From NCBI RefSeq assembly GCF_019933235.1, contig NZ_CP082945.1, positions 992,001 to 1,056,000 of the forward strand: DNA of 64,000 bases. Reading direction: 5' to 3'. The position numbers and the translations under genes are program-made. Numbering within the stretch: position 1 is the first letter of the stretch; the number at the start of each line of letters is the position of its first letter. Shown here piece after piece: positions 1 to 8,849 of the stretch. The DNA is from Streptomyces angustmyceticus (GTDB taxonomy: Bacteria; Actinomycetota; Actinomycetes; Streptomycetales; Streptomycetaceae). The notes beneath the pieces are model-generated. The model had not been told where the DNA came from and searched no databases. It saw only the letters and a program-made list of their open reading frames with translations.

Positions 1-143
1 AGCAGCGAGGGCCGTTCCACCCCGCCCTTCATCAGATCGACGAGATTGGTCCCGCCGCCGAGACAGCGCGCCCCGGGATCGGAGCCGAGCAGCGCCACCG
101 CACCGGAGACATCGAAGACCCGCTGATACCCGAACTCCCTCAT
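1..143 (-). CDS. Xanthine dehydrogenase-type FAD-binding subunit (partial)
   Basis: Only the first 47 codons are in the window; the gene runs off the left edge. The start MREFGYQRVFDVSGAVALL followed by a GGGTNLVDLMK loop is the amino end of the molybdopterin-dehydrogenase FAD subunit (CoxM/XdhB/PaoB family), where the Gly-rich loop binds FAD. Its ATG overlaps the stop of the 2Fe-2S subunit gene in an ATGA arrangement, the usual small-medium-large subunit order of these operons, so a molybdenum large subunit probably lies just outside the window. The complex hydroxylates purines or aldehydes; the substrate cannot be told from this fragment. Confidence 0.85.
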   Translation of the reverse strand, partial: MREFGYQRVFDVSGAVALLGSDPGARCLGGGTNLVDLMKGGVERPSL

Positions 144-907
144 ACCGCCACCCCCACGCCGTCCGTGCCCTCCACGTCACCGGTGCCGCCCGCACCGTGC
201 CTACTGCCTGCGCCATGCACACCGCCCGCACCCGCAGTGCCGCCCGCGCCGCCCGCAGCCTCCGCACGGCCCGAGCTCTCCGCGTCGCCTGTGCCGTCCC
301 CGTCGCCAGTCCCGGTCCCCCTGGAGTGGCCGCCTTCCGGCCCCGGGGCGGAAGCGGGAGGTGACGGTCTCGCGCCGGCCTCCTCCTCCGCCGCCCGCGC
401 CACCGCCCGCACGATCGACACATAGGCACCGCAGCGACACAGGTTTCCGCTCATCCGTTCCCGGATCTCATCGGCGGTGAGCGCGGGCACCCCTGCCTCG
501 GGCCGCACGTCGGCGGTGACGGCGCTCGGCCAGCCCGCCGCATGCTCCTCGATCACCGCGATCGCCGAACAGATCTGGCCCGGTGTGCAGTAGCCGCACT
601 GGTAGCCGTCCAGATCGAGGAACGCCTGCTGCACCGGATGCAGCCGCTCACCCTCCGCCACGCCCTCGATCGTGGTGATCACGCGCCCCTCCGCGGCCAC
701 CGCGAGTTGCAGGCACGCGACGGCCCGGCGCCCGTCGATCAGCACCGTACAAGCCCCGCACTGGCCGTGGTCACAGCCCTTTTTACTGCCCGTCAGATCG
801 AGGTGCTCGCGCAGCGCGTCGAGCAGAGTGGTGCGGTGGTCGACGGGCAGCGTGTACTTCTCGCCGTTGACGTTCAGGGTGATGACGCTGGACGTCGATA
901 GGGCCAT
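140..907 (-). CDS. 2Fe-2S iron-sulfur subunit of xanthine/aldehyde oxidoreductase
   Basis: A 255-residue small subunit that passes electrons from the molybdenum site to FAD. The plant-type 2Fe-2S cluster ligands are Cys45, Cys50, Cys53 and Cys65 (CDHGQCGAC region), and the C-terminal 2Fe-2S domain ligands are in QCGYCTPGQ (Cys104, Cys107) and LCRCGAY (Cys157, Cys159). I chose the ATG at 907 (MALSTSSVITLNVNG) because the ferredoxin fold begins there; the open frame continues upstream without family resemblance. From about residue 175 the protein has a Gly/Ala/Thr/Ser-rich, probably disordered tail of about 80 residues not usual in the family. It is translationally coupled to the FAD subunit downstream. 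Confidence 0.9.
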   Translation of the reverse strand: MALSTSSVITLNVNGEKYTLPVDHRTTLLDALREHLDLTGSKKGCDHGQCGACTVLIDGRRAVACLQLAVAAEGRVITTIEGVAEGERLHPVQQAFLDLDGYQCGYCTPGQICSAIAVIEEHAAGWPSAVTADVRPEAGVPALTADEIRERMSGNLCRCGAYVSIVRAVARAAEEEAGARPSPPASAPGPEGGHSRGTGTGDGDGTGDAESSGRAEAAGGAGGTAGAGGVHGAGSRHGAGGTGDVEGTDGVGVAV

Positions 908-1207
908 GTTCAGCCTTCTTTCGCGGGTGTGAGGGCGCGGCGGATGTGGGCGCACGCGGGCCCGGAAGCCGACGCGGGGCCGGCTCGGACATCGAGCGTT
1001 TCCTGTCGCACGGGAGCCAGGGCGCCGGACGCAAGGCCCCCGGAGAGAGCTCGAAAGGCGGATCTCGGAAGACGAATAGGGAGAAGACGGTGTGGTGGGC
1101 AACGGCGTCAGCTCAGGCGCCGACGTCACGGGCGCTGGACGGAATGCAGGTCATGGTGGCCACCGGTCATCCACATCGGCCGGTTCTGCCGCTATGGTGG
1201 ACCTAAT
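908..1207. other. Intergenic region, no gene seen
   Basis: This stretch separates the oxidoreductase operon (leftward) from the TetR gene (rightward). I see no protein with recognisable family features on either strand. It should contain the promoter of the oxidoreductase operon. Confidence 0.5.
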
Positions 1208-1252
1208 CGGACAGCTGTCCGTTACCTGAAGAACTTACCGGACACCTGTCCG
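1208..1252. promoter_or_regulatory. Tandem TetR-type operators
   Basis: Two inverted repeats stand 44 to 88 bp ahead of the TetR start. The first is cggacagctgtccg (1208-1221), a perfect palindrome. The second is cggacacctgtccg (1239-1252), with the same six-base arms and a non-symmetric centre. Centre-to-centre distance is 31 bp, about three helical turns. Duplicated sites next to a tetR gene usually mean autoregulation; control of the divergent oxidoreductase operon is possible. Confidence 0.75.
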
Positions 1253-1295
1253 CTTAGCAAGACCCGGCCCACCGCGCATTCCGAAAGGAGGACGA

Positions 1296-1886
1296 GTGCA
1301 GCAGAAGAAGGACGCGCCCCTGCGCTCGGACGCGCAACGGAATCGCGAGCGCATCCTGGAAGTGGCCCTGGAGGAGCTCACCCACTCCGCCGACGCCCCG
1401 CTGAGCTCCATCGCGAAGAAGGCATGCGTCGGGCAGGGGACCTTCTACCGCCACTTCCCCAACCGCGAGTCGCTGGTCCTGGAGGTCTACCGCCACGAGG
1501 TCCAGCAAGTCGCCGACACCGCGGCCCAGTTGCTGGAATCCCGCCCACCCGACGAGGCCCTGCGGGAGTGGATGGACCGCCTCGCCCAGTACGCCATGGC
1601 CAAGGCCGGCCTGGCCGACGCCATGCGCCGCACCACCTGCAAACAGAACGCCCTGGCCGGCCTGGGCCACGGCCCCGTCGCCTCCGCCGTCACCCTCCTC
1701 CTCAAGGCCAACGAGGAAGCCGGCACCATCCGCCCCGGAGTCACCCCCGACGACTTCACCCTCGCCATCGCCGGCCTCTGGCAACTCGACCCCCACACCC
1801 ACTGGCAATCCCGCGCCGAACGCCTCCTGAACCTCGTCATGGACGGCCTGCGCGCGGGGGCTCCCGCCGGACGAAGTGGCCTCTGA
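1296..1886 (+). CDS. TetR/AcrR family transcriptional regulator
   Basis: A 196-residue one-component repressor. The N-terminal helix-turn-helix lies at about residues 15-60 (RNRERILEVALEEL ... SSIAKKACVGQGTFYRHFPNR), and the remaining helical domain binds an unidentified ligand. The GTG start has a strong ribosome site (aaaggagg, 1284-1291). The paired cggaca/tgtccg palindromes just upstream are its likely operators. The divergent neighbours encode a molybdenum-dependent oxidoreductase, which may be its target. The last residues (APAGRSGL) carry no family signal. Confidence 0.9.
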   Translation: MQQKKDAPLRSDAQRNRERILEVALEELTHSADAPLSSIAKKACVGQGTFYRHFPNRESLVLEVYRHEVQQVADTAAQLLESRPPDEALREWMDRLAQYAMAKAGLADAMRRTTCKQNALAGLGHGPVASAVTLLLKANEEAGTIRPGVTPDDFTLAIAGLWQLDPHTHWQSRAERLLNLVMDGLRAGAPAGRSGL

Positions 1887-2392
1887 CAGGCACCGACACG
1901 CTCAGCAGCCCCGACCCCAATGCACCCCCAGCATCTAGATCCAGACATCAAGCAACACCCCGCTCCTTACCCACACTCGCCCAACTGCCATATATAGGCG
2001 CCTTAAGCCGACTTACCCCACCCCGCACAGCGCACCATTTTCGGACAGACGTGCCATATCTCGTTTGTGTGCGGGCCTCCGCCCCCATACTTTGTGGCGC
2101 GATCACGGGGCCATGGCAGCAGGCGAGTGCCTCGGTCGGGGGAGGGCGCGTCAGATGGTGGAGAAGGCGATCGCGGGGTTCGCCGTCGCAGCAGCGGCTT
2201 CGATGGAGGCACCGTCGACCGCGGCGTGGGCACTCCCCGTACCGTTGCCGGCCTCGATCGCCACCAGCGCGCTCGCCACCGGCCGGCTTACCGCCCCGCG
2301 ATCGAGCCGGTGGCGTCCCGATGGTGCATGACATATCCCCACGCCGGTACCGGAACCGTCCGGGTGACGTCGAGGCGTTCCGCCAGGCAGAC
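1887..2392. other. Intergenic region, no gene seen
   Basis: About 500 bp between the TetR gene and the membrane glycosyltransferase. Open frames here have skewed composition and no recognisable domain. The first 190 bp are less GC-rich than the surroundings. An alternative start of the next gene (ATG at 2321) lies inside. Confidence 0.4.
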
Positions 2393-3865
2393 ATGCCACC
2401 CACAACCCGCCAGGCCAAGAGGGGCACCGTCCGGCACGGTCGCATGGTCCTCTGCGCCGGTCCAGCCGCCCTGGCCCTCGTCCTCGGCCTGTGGGGCATC
2501 ACGCGCGAGCACAGCATGTGGCGGGACGAGGCGGCGACCTGGCAAGCGGCACACCGATCACTGGCCGAGATAGGGCACATGGTCGGCCATGTCGACGTGG
2601 TGCACGGCTTGTACTACGCGGTGATGCACGGGGTGTTCGCCCTCTTCGGCGACAGCCTGATCACCCTGCGGCTGCCCTCGGTACTCGCCACGGCCGCTGC
2701 CTGCACACTGACGGCGCTGACCGGCGCTCGGCTGTCGGGACGCTGGGTGGGGATCGGCGCAGGGCTCGCCCTCCCGGTCGTTCCCGCTGTCCAGGAGTAC
2801 GCCCAGGAGGGCCGGTCCTACGCCCTGGTCCTCGCCTTCGTGGCGCTCGCGACCTGGCTTCTGGTCCGCGCCCTTGCGCAGCCGAACTCCCGGCGGTGGG
2901 CTGGGTATGCGGCGGCGTTGCTGATCGCCGCGCTGCTCAACTGGTTCTCGCTGTTCGCGCTGGCCGCACACGCGGTCACCACGCTCCTGGCCCGCCCTGG
3001 CCGGGCCAGGAGCATCGGATGGGCGCTCGCCGCCACCGGGGCGGTGGCCGGGGCCCTGCCGGTGGTGCTGATCAGCCGGGCTCAGGCCGAGCAGGTTTCG
3101 TGGATCAAGCCGCTCGGATGGCCGACAGTGCTCGGTGTGCTGATCACCGTGACCATCAGCGCTCTCTGCGCCCGCACGCCGCACGCACGGCTGCCGAAGA
3201 ACTTGAGGAGGGATCGCCCGCACCCGCGTGTGAGCCTCGCGGCCGTCGCGCTCCCGCTGTGCGCGGTGCCCCAGATCGGCCTGGCCGCGGTCTCCCTCGT
3301 CAAACCCCTCTACATCACCCGCTACGTCCTGTTCGCATACCTGGGCCTCGCGCTCCTCATCGGAGCCCTACTGGCCACGCTCACCGTGCGTATCAGAAAA
3401 CACCCCCGCCTCCTGTTGCCCGCCACCCTCACCGTGGCCCTCCTGGCACTGCTCCCCACCGAGCTACGGCTGCGTACCGCCCAGAGCCGCGTCGATGACG
3501 TACTGACCGCAGCATCCCTCGTCGCCCACGCGCGCCACGCCGCCGACGGCGTGCTCTACATTCCCGCCGCGCGCCGCGACACCGCCCTCGTCTCACCCCA
3601 CGAGTTCGCCGGACTACGAGACCTGGCCCTGGCCCAGAGCCCGGTGACGTCCGGCACGTTGAAAGGCATCGAGGCGGGCCTGAGCGACATAGCACGAGCA
3701 GTACGGAGCGCACAGCGCATAGTCCTCGTCACCGACCCCGGACTGCTTCCGGCCGACTCGGCACGTGACCGCGCCAAGCAACGCGCCCTCGCAGAGCACT
3801 TCGCGCTCCGCTCGGACAGCATCGAGCGGGGCCGCCGGGTGAGCGTCTACGAACGAGTGAAGTGA
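2393..3865 (+). CDS. GT-C fold membrane glycosyltransferase (GT39/mannosyltransferase-like)
   Basis: A polytopic membrane protein of 490 residues with about eight to ten hydrophobic segments. The Asp-Glu pair in SMWRDEAATWQAA (Asp45, Glu46), just after the first membrane segment, is the hallmark acidic motif in the first extracytoplasmic loop of GT-C enzymes, which use polyprenyl-phosphate sugars outside the cell. The C-terminal 150 residues are soluble. I chose ATG 2393; ATG 2321 in the same frame is possible and neither has a strong ribosome site. Acceptor and sugar are unknown. No glycan genes lie beside it. Confidence 0.75.
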   Translation: MPPTTRQAKRGTVRHGRMVLCAGPAALALVLGLWGITREHSMWRDEAATWQAAHRSLAEIGHMVGHVDVVHGLYYAVMHGVFALFGDSLITLRLPSVLATAAACTLTALTGARLSGRWVGIGAGLALPVVPAVQEYAQEGRSYALVLAFVALATWLLVRALAQPNSRRWAGYAAALLIAALLNWFSLFALAAHAVTTLLARPGRARSIGWALAATGAVAGALPVVLISRAQAEQVSWIKPLGWPTVLGVLITVTISALCARTPHARLPKNLRRDRPHPRVSLAAVALPLCAVPQIGLAAVSLVKPLYITRYVLFAYLGLALLIGALLATLTVRIRKHPRLLLPATLTVALLALLPTELRLRTAQSRVDDVLTAASLVAHARHAADGVLYIPAARRDTALVSPHEFAGLRDLALAQSPVTSGTLKGIEAGLSDIARAVRSAQRIVLVTDPGLLPADSARDRAKQRALAEHFALRSDSIERGRRVSVYERVK

Positions 3866-4017
3866 CCCAGTGCCCAGTGCCCCAGTGCCCCGGTCGGAAG
3901 CACGTAGGCGGGTCGTGAAGGCCACGAGAGGGGCGAACCCACCGACTCTGTGCCGACCCAGGACACCGGAAGCCGCTGCTCCGGCAGGTCAAGGCCGAGG
4001 CTGCCGAGGCCAATCCC

Positions 4018-4194
4018 CTAGGCACGCCCGCACAGGTCCCGCACCACGGCCCGTTGCTGGTAGCCGGCCGACTTGTAAGTGGCGACGGCGGCGACGTTGG
4101 AGCTCGGGGTGCAGACGAGCGCACTCGACGAGCCGAGTTCCTGGAGTGCGGCCGCCGCGGCGACGCTGATCGCCGTGCCCAGGACAATCGCCAT
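4018..4194 (-). pseudogene. GNAT acetyltransferase C-terminal relic
   Basis: The last 58 codons of a GNAT-type N-acetyltransferase remain. The segment ending ALVCTPSSNVAAVATYKSAG has the family's last strand and helix, including the SNVAAVATYxSAGY acetyl-CoA-side motif, and stops at 4018. The upstream part of the same frame (to about 4450) does not look like a GNAT core, so the N-terminal two thirds are missing. The rest of 3866-4576 holds nothing I recognise. Confidence 0.6.
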
Positions 4195-4576
4195 ACTCCC
4201 GATGACACAGCACGGCAGCGACGGTCCGCGCCTGGATTTCGGCCGAGCTGCGCGGTGCGATGCGTGCGTTGCAGGTTCGAGGGCTCGGGCCGGTCGCAGC
4301 AGCTCCCCGGCCGCCGGTCTGCAGGGTCCGGAGACCTCACCTCTACTACGGCCACCAGGAATCGGCGGTCGGTACGTTCCAGATCCCGGCTGTTCCGGCG
4401 GCGACTGTCTGCCCGTCGCCACTGGAACAACCGGGCCGACCGCCTTCTCCACCGAGCGGCCGAGTTGTCACGCTCTGCCGGTCACACGTCACGGTTCTGT
4501 AATACCGCGATCCAGGCATCAACGTGCAGGGCGCTGACGGCATCTCACCTCGCAGCTACGACATGAGGAGTTCGAG

Positions 4577-5326
4577 ATGCTTCGTCGGCCTTTACGCCTG
4601 ATCGCCGTGCCGATCGCGGCTGTCGCCCTGCCCCTGACCGTCGCCGGCCACCAGGCCGTCGCGGCCGCCGCGCCGACCCCGGGTGGCGCGGCACGGTCCT
4701 CCGGCAACGCCACTACGGTGACGGCCCCGTGCCTGGCCGGTGCCGCGACGATGGTCGGCGACCTCGACGGTGACGGTCACGCCGACAAGATCAGCAACCC
4801 GGGTCTCACCGGTACCAGGATGACGGTGCAGTGGGGGGCCGCGAACGGCTCGTTCGGCAAGCCGTACGCCGTCAGTGCCCTCCTCGGCGCGAAGAAGGGC
4901 GAGGTCACCTCCGCCGCGGTCGCCGACTTCCAGCGCGACGGCACCCTGGACATGGTCGTCAACATCGTCAAGCCGGCCGACGGCGACGACCCCGCGACGG
5001 CACGCGTGGCGCAGTACCGCCCCGGCCCCCTCAAGCGGGCCGACCTGGCCTCCGCCAAGGCCCGGCACTCCGACATCGGCGACCACGGCGAGGCCCAGCA
5101 GCTCCGGATCGCCAACTACGGCGGCGACGCCTACCCGGACCTCGCGATCCTCAACAACTCCGGTGACGGCGGACTGGACCGCGACGTACGCCTGACGAAA
5201 CCGGCCACCGGACCGGGGCACTTCGACTACGACCTCCAGGTCAAGTACGGCGCGTTCGGCACCACCTCCGAGCCACCGGCCATGCCCGGCGACGGCTGGA
5301 AGCACTTCTACACGCCCTGCTCCTGA
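4577..5326 (+). CDS. Secreted FG-GAP/VCBS-repeat protein
   Basis: A 249-residue exported protein. It opens with a signal peptide (MLRRPLRLIAVPIAAVALPL, then an AVAAAA cleavage region near residue 32). A calcium-binding FG-GAP/VCBS motif follows in VGDLDGDGHADKI, with weaker repeats at VADFQRDGTLDMVV and IANYGGDAYPDLAI, spaced as blades of a small beta-propeller-like domain. Ribosome site gaggag lies at 4565-4570. Function is unknown; such domains mediate binding to surfaces or polymers. It sits beside another secreted protein gene on the same strand. Confidence 0.8.
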   Translation: MLRRPLRLIAVPIAAVALPLTVAGHQAVAAAAPTPGGAARSSGNATTVTAPCLAGAATMVGDLDGDGHADKISNPGLTGTRMTVQWGAANGSFGKPYAVSALLGAKKGEVTSAAVADFQRDGTLDMVVNIVKPADGDDPATARVAQYRPGPLKRADLASAKARHSDIGDHGEAQQLRIANYGGDAYPDLAILNNSGDGGLDRDVRLTKPATGPGHFDYDLQVKYGAFGTTSEPPAMPGDGWKHFYTPCS

Positions 5327-5553
5327 CCCCCATCGGGCGCCGACGACCCTCCGGATGCCGGTGGCGTCCGACGCCGGAGCGGGCCGGAACACGGGTGAAA
5401 GGTGCCGCCCTCGGCCCCGGCCCGCCCCATGACACCCACCAAGAGCCGAAAGAAGCGCCCTGGCCATTGCACGGAGATCAGTCGGAGCTGTGCTGCCAGC
5501 GGGGTACCTCCACACCCGTAGGGCGCACGGTTCGGCGAAAGGAGCTGTTCCGG

Positions 5554-6288
5554 ATGGTACGTCGAGTTCGTGTGCTGCTACTGACCGCTTTGCTGCTGGT
5601 GACGGGCGTGGTGATGGCGTCCACGCCGGCCTCCGCCGTCATCGGCGGGTCGCAGAGCACCTACGGCCCCTGGGCGGTGCGCATGCTCGTCGACGGCAAA
5701 CCGGAGTGCACCGGTACGGCCGTCACACGCGAGTGGATCCTCAGCGCCTCGCACTGCTTCTTCGAGCAGGCACAGCCGATCGCCGACAAGCGGATCTCGT
5801 TCCGGATCGGCAACCTCGACATGCGGAAGGGCACCACCGTCCGACCGGTACCCGGTCGGCGCGCCGGAAGCGCGCACGCCGACATGATGCTCATCAAGGT
5901 CCCGCCGATGAACATCCGCACGGCGCCCCTGGCCACGGCCCCGGTGCACCCCGGGCAGGCCGTACGCCAATACGGGTGGGGCGCCACCTGCACCGGCGAC
6001 GAGAACACCTGCCAGTCCCCCGTGCTCAAGCAGTCGGACCTGCGGGTCGTACGGCCGGACGACCCGCGGTGCGAGGGCTACACCGCGCCGGGCGGCTCGG
6101 ACTTCTGCATGGAAAAGGTGTCCGGGATTCCCGCCGGCGGCGACTCCGGCGGCCCGGTGATGAGCATCGCCCCACAGGGCACCGAAACCCTCCTCGGCGT
6201 CTTTGACGGCTCCGACCGGGAACACATCGCCCAGGCCGGCGAGGTCTCCCAGCAACTCGCCTGGATCCGCTCGGTCACCCGGCAGTAA
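5554..6288 (+). CDS. Secreted trypsin-like serine protease (S1 family)
   Basis: A 244-residue exported protease. The signal peptide covers residues 1-28, and the mature-type VIGG start is at residue 29, as in chymotrypsin-fold enzymes, so activation needs little or no propeptide. The catalytic triad is visible: His67 in SASHC, Asp110 in HADMMLI, Ser198 in GGDSGGP. Cys pairs at 52/68 and 185/173 could form disulfides. ATG 5554 was chosen because gaaaggag precedes it at 5537-5544 and the signal peptide begins there; the open frame upstream is noncoding in character. It is a likely extracellular scavenging protease. Confidence 0.9.
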   Translation: MVRRVRVLLLTALLLVTGVVMASTPASAVIGGSQSTYGPWAVRMLVDGKPECTGTAVTREWILSASHCFFEQAQPIADKRISFRIGNLDMRKGTTVRPVPGRRAGSAHADMMLIKVPPMNIRTAPLATAPVHPGQAVRQYGWGATCTGDENTCQSPVLKQSDLRVVRPDDPRCEGYTAPGGSDFCMEKVSGIPAGGDSGGPVMSIAPQGTETLLGVFDGSDREHIAQAGEVSQQLAWIRSVTRQ

Positions 6289-6492
6289 CACGACCGTCGG
6301 CAGGAGCGGACACCCACGACGCCCGCGCATGGCAGCCACACACGGGCAGTCGCGCACAGCAGTCGCGTACGCACCCCGCCATCTCGACACCTCGATATCT
6401 CGACATCTCGCCCCTCGACGTATGGCACCAACGCCTCAAACGTCTTCCCGTCGCCCACACAGCCCGTGCGTGGATGCCCGGACGCCCGTCAG

Positions 6493-7080
6493 TCAGCGCG
6501 CCAAGACGGTGTCCACGAAGGCCGCCAGTCGGTCCCTCATCCCCCGGGGGCTCACACCCTCCGCCCCTGCGAGGTGCTCGACCAGGTCGGCCCGGGTGGC
6601 CGCCAACAGGGCATGCGCCGTGAAGTCGGCGTCGTCGTCACCCTTACCGGGAAGCCGGCTCAGAGCGTCCCGGAGGATGCCGTGCCACCAGGCGTAATGC
6701 GCCGCCTGGTACGGGCTGCCGCTGCCGGCCTCCTCCAGGGCGAGCGAGAGGTGCCGGTTGTCGAGCTTGAACTGCAGGAGCGCGTCGAGCACGGCCGGCA
6801 CCCGTTCACGCGGCGGGGTGGCGGGGCCGAGCGGTGCGGGGCCGGCCTCCACGGCTGACCGCAGCGGCTCGATGCGGGACTCGAAGACCGCCCGGACCAG
6901 GCCGGTGCGGTCGCCGAAGCGGCGGAAGAGGGTGCCCTTGCCGACGCCGGCCGCCGCCGCGACATCGTCCATCGACACGCCACGCGGGCTCTCGCTGCGC
7001 GCGAAGAGTTCGTCGGCCGCGGCCAGGACCGCCTCCCGGTTGCGGAGCGCGTCAGCGCGGGCGGCCTTGCGTTCGGCCAT
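6493..7080 (-). CDS. TetR/AcrR family regulator
   Basis: A 195-residue repressor with N-terminal helix-turn-helix (MDDVAAAAGVGKGTLFRRFG, about residues 36-55) and a C-terminal ligand domain resembling the TetR_C_33-like group. It is divergent from the SnoaL/NmrA-type gene pair, and two copies of a cggacc-N3-ggtccg palindrome lie in the 105-bp shared promoter region. It very likely represses both itself and the adjacent operon in response to a small, perhaps electrophilic, compound; the ligand is inferred, not shown. Confidence 0.9.
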   Translation of the reverse strand: MAERKAARADALRNREAVLAAADELFARSESPRGVSMDDVAAAAGVGKGTLFRRFGDRTGLVRAVFESRIEPLRSAVEAGPAPLGPATPPRERVPAVLDALLQFKLDNRHLSLALEEAGSGSPYQAAHYAWWHGILRDALSRLPGKGDDDADFTAHALLAATRADLVEHLAGAEGVSPRGMRDRLAAFVDTVLAR

Positions 7081-7102
7081 GGGAAGCCTCCCCTTTACGA
7101 AA

Positions 7103-7153
7103 CGGACCGACGGTCCGTATAGTCAGGCAACAGCCAAGCGGACCACCGGTCCG
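7103..7153. promoter_or_regulatory. Two TetR operators in a divergent promoter
   Basis: cggaccgacggtccg (7103-7117) and cggaccaccggtccg (7139-7153) share six-base arms cggacc/ggtccg around a 3-bp centre and are 36 bp apart. Each is immediately followed by a -10-like hexamer on the + strand (tatagt at 7118, tatact at 7154), so a bound repressor would cover the promoter of the SnoaL gene. A tttacg at 7094 is a candidate -35 for the first. Confidence 0.8.
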
Positions 7154-7185
7154 TATACTCCGCAGTCTAGAGGCGAGGCATTCCC

Positions 7186-7602
7186 ATGCGCGACACCGAC
7201 CCCGCGGAGCTCTTCCGCCACGGCTTGCAACTGTTGCTGGACAAGGACATGGACGGCTGGGTCGACCTGTGCGACGACCGGGCGGTCTTCGAGTTCCCCT
7301 TCGCCCCGGCCGGCTACCCCGCACGGCTCGACGGCAAGGCGGCGATCGCCGCCTACCTGCGCGACTATCCCGACCACATCGACCTCCAGGACTTCCCCCA
7401 CCTGGAGATCCACCGGACCGACGCCCCGGGCACCCTCGTCGTCGAAATGCGCGCCGCCGGCCGGGTAGTGGCGACCGGAGAGCCGTACGAGATGCCCTAC
7501 GTCGCCGTGGTGACGGTCGCCGACGGACGCATCACGCACTACCGCGACTACTGGAACCCGCTGGCGATCCCGGCATCCATGGGCGAGGCGAAGGCCGCAT
7601 GA
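7186..7602 (+). CDS. SnoaL-like/NTF2-fold protein
   Basis: A 138-residue protein of the nuclear-transport-factor-2 fold, shown by the opening alpha-helical segment (PAELFRHGLQLLLDKDMDGW), the core VFEFPFAPAGYPARLDGKAAI and a C-terminal strand pattern DGRITHYRDYWNPLAI. Family members are small isomerases, hydrolases or binding proteins. The next gene starts inside its stop codon (ATGA), so it forms an operon with an NmrA-type reductase and is under the TetR operators upstream. Substrate is unknown. Confidence 0.85.
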   Translation: MRDTDPAELFRHGLQLLLDKDMDGWVDLCDDRAVFEFPFAPAGYPARLDGKAAIAAYLRDYPDHIDLQDFPHLEIHRTDAPGTLVVEMRAAGRVVATGEPYEMPYVAVVTVADGRITHYRDYWNPLAIPASMGEAKAA

Positions 7603-8471
7603 CCGATCACCACACCGTCCTGGTCACCGGCGCCACCGGCACCACCGGCAGCCGCGTCGTGGCCCGCCTGGCCGCCGGCGGCCACACCGCCGTCGCCACG
7701 AGCCGCCGTGCGTCCCTGCCCACGGGCGCCGCACGGGCCGTCCGCTTCGACTGGTACGACCCCGCCGGCCACGGCGCGGCGCTGCACGGCGCGGACCGGC
7801 TGTACCTCGTGCCGCCCATCGGGGACCCCGAACCGGCCGCGGTGATGCTGCCCTTCCTCCGACAGGCGCGGGCGGCCGGAGTGCGCCGGGCGGTCCTGCT
7901 CGGTTCGTCGGCCATCCCGGCCGACGGCCCCGGAGTGGGGCAGGTGCACACGGCGCTTCCCGGACTGTTCGAGGAGTGGGCCGTGCTCCGCCCCTCCTGG
8001 TTCATGCAGAACTTCACCGGCGACCACCTGCACGCCGAGAGCATCCGGTCGGAGGGCGTGATCCGCACGGCCACCGGCACCGGTCGCGTCGGCTTCATCG
8101 ACGCCGACGACATCGCCGCCGTCGCGGCACGCCTCCTCACCGACGCCTCCGCACCACCCGCCACCGACCTGGTACTCACCGGCCCGCAGACACTGAGCCA
8201 CAACGACGTCGCCACCCTCTTCACAGAAGCGACCGGCCACCCCGTACGCCACCTGCCACTCACCCCCGAGCAACTACGCGACCGCCTGTCCACCACACTG
8301 CCCGAGGCATTCGCCGACCTGCTGACCGACCTGGACCGGGCAATCGCCACCGGAGCCGAGAACCGGGTGACCGACACAGTGGAACGCATTACCGGACGCC
8401 CACCACGCACCCTCCGCGAGGTGGTGGAGAAGTGGTCCTCATCCTCCTCGGCCGCCCGACACGAAAGTTGA
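7599..8471 (+). CDS. NAD(P)-binding NmrA/YtfG-type short-chain reductase
   Basis: A 290-residue atypical short-chain dehydrogenase. The nucleotide motif is VLVTGATGTTGSRVV at residues 7-21, and ends of the Rossmann strands are visible at RLYLVPP and RAVLLGSSA. The family includes quinone reductases such as YtfG/QOR2 and redox sensors such as NmrA. The segment LRPSWFMQNF is conserved in these proteins. It is translationally coupled to the SnoaL-like gene and probably acts with it on the same quinone or carbonyl compound; that is inference. A Ser-rich tail ends the protein. Confidence 0.85.
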   Translation: MTDHHTVLVTGATGTTGSRVVARLAAGGHTAVATSRRASLPTGAARAVRFDWYDPAGHGAALHGADRLYLVPPIGDPEPAAVMLPFLRQARAAGVRRAVLLGSSAIPADGPGVGQVHTALPGLFEEWAVLRPSWFMQNFTGDHLHAESIRSEGVIRTATGTGRVGFIDADDIAAVAARLLTDASAPPATDLVLTGPQTLSHNDVATLFTEATGHPVRHLPLTPEQLRDRLSTTLPEAFADLLTDLDRAIATGAENRVTDTVERITGRPPRTLREVVEKWSSSSSAARHES

Positions 8472-8849
8472 TCGCGCCTGGACTGTAGTTCTCGCTTCCC
8501 GGCTTCCGTGGGGGGAGGGGCCGGAATGGAGGAGGGTCGGGTGCAGACCCGAGTTTCGGCATACGCCATCGCGAGGAATGACGACCCGCTGCTCCGTCGT
8601 CGACTTCATATCCTCAGCACCGGCGGTAGCCGAGACCGGCGGATCCACTGACGCGGCAGCCCGGATTCCCACGACGGATCTGCGGGACTCCATGCTGTCA
8701 CCAGCGGCTGCCGACACCCGTCTCAACCAGGGGCAGGGCCATGACCGAACAGGTACGCCGGGTGAAGGTGCAGGAAACGGCCTCCACACCACAACGCCCC
8801 TTCGAAATCCACTGGTCACAGAGGCTGCGGGCGAGAAGAATCCCTGCTC
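8472..8849. other. Intergenic region, no gene seen
   Basis: About 380 bp between the reductase and the acetyltransferase. One short frame (8578-8853) is open but has no domain, no clear ribosome site and overlaps the next start, so I do not call it. Confidence 0.4.

Noticed and set aside
929..3865. A 978-codon uninterrupted plus-strand frame.
   Set aside because: The first part overlaps the TetR gene in another frame, is Arg/Pro-rich and has no domain; only the membrane protein from 2393 (or 2321) is credible.
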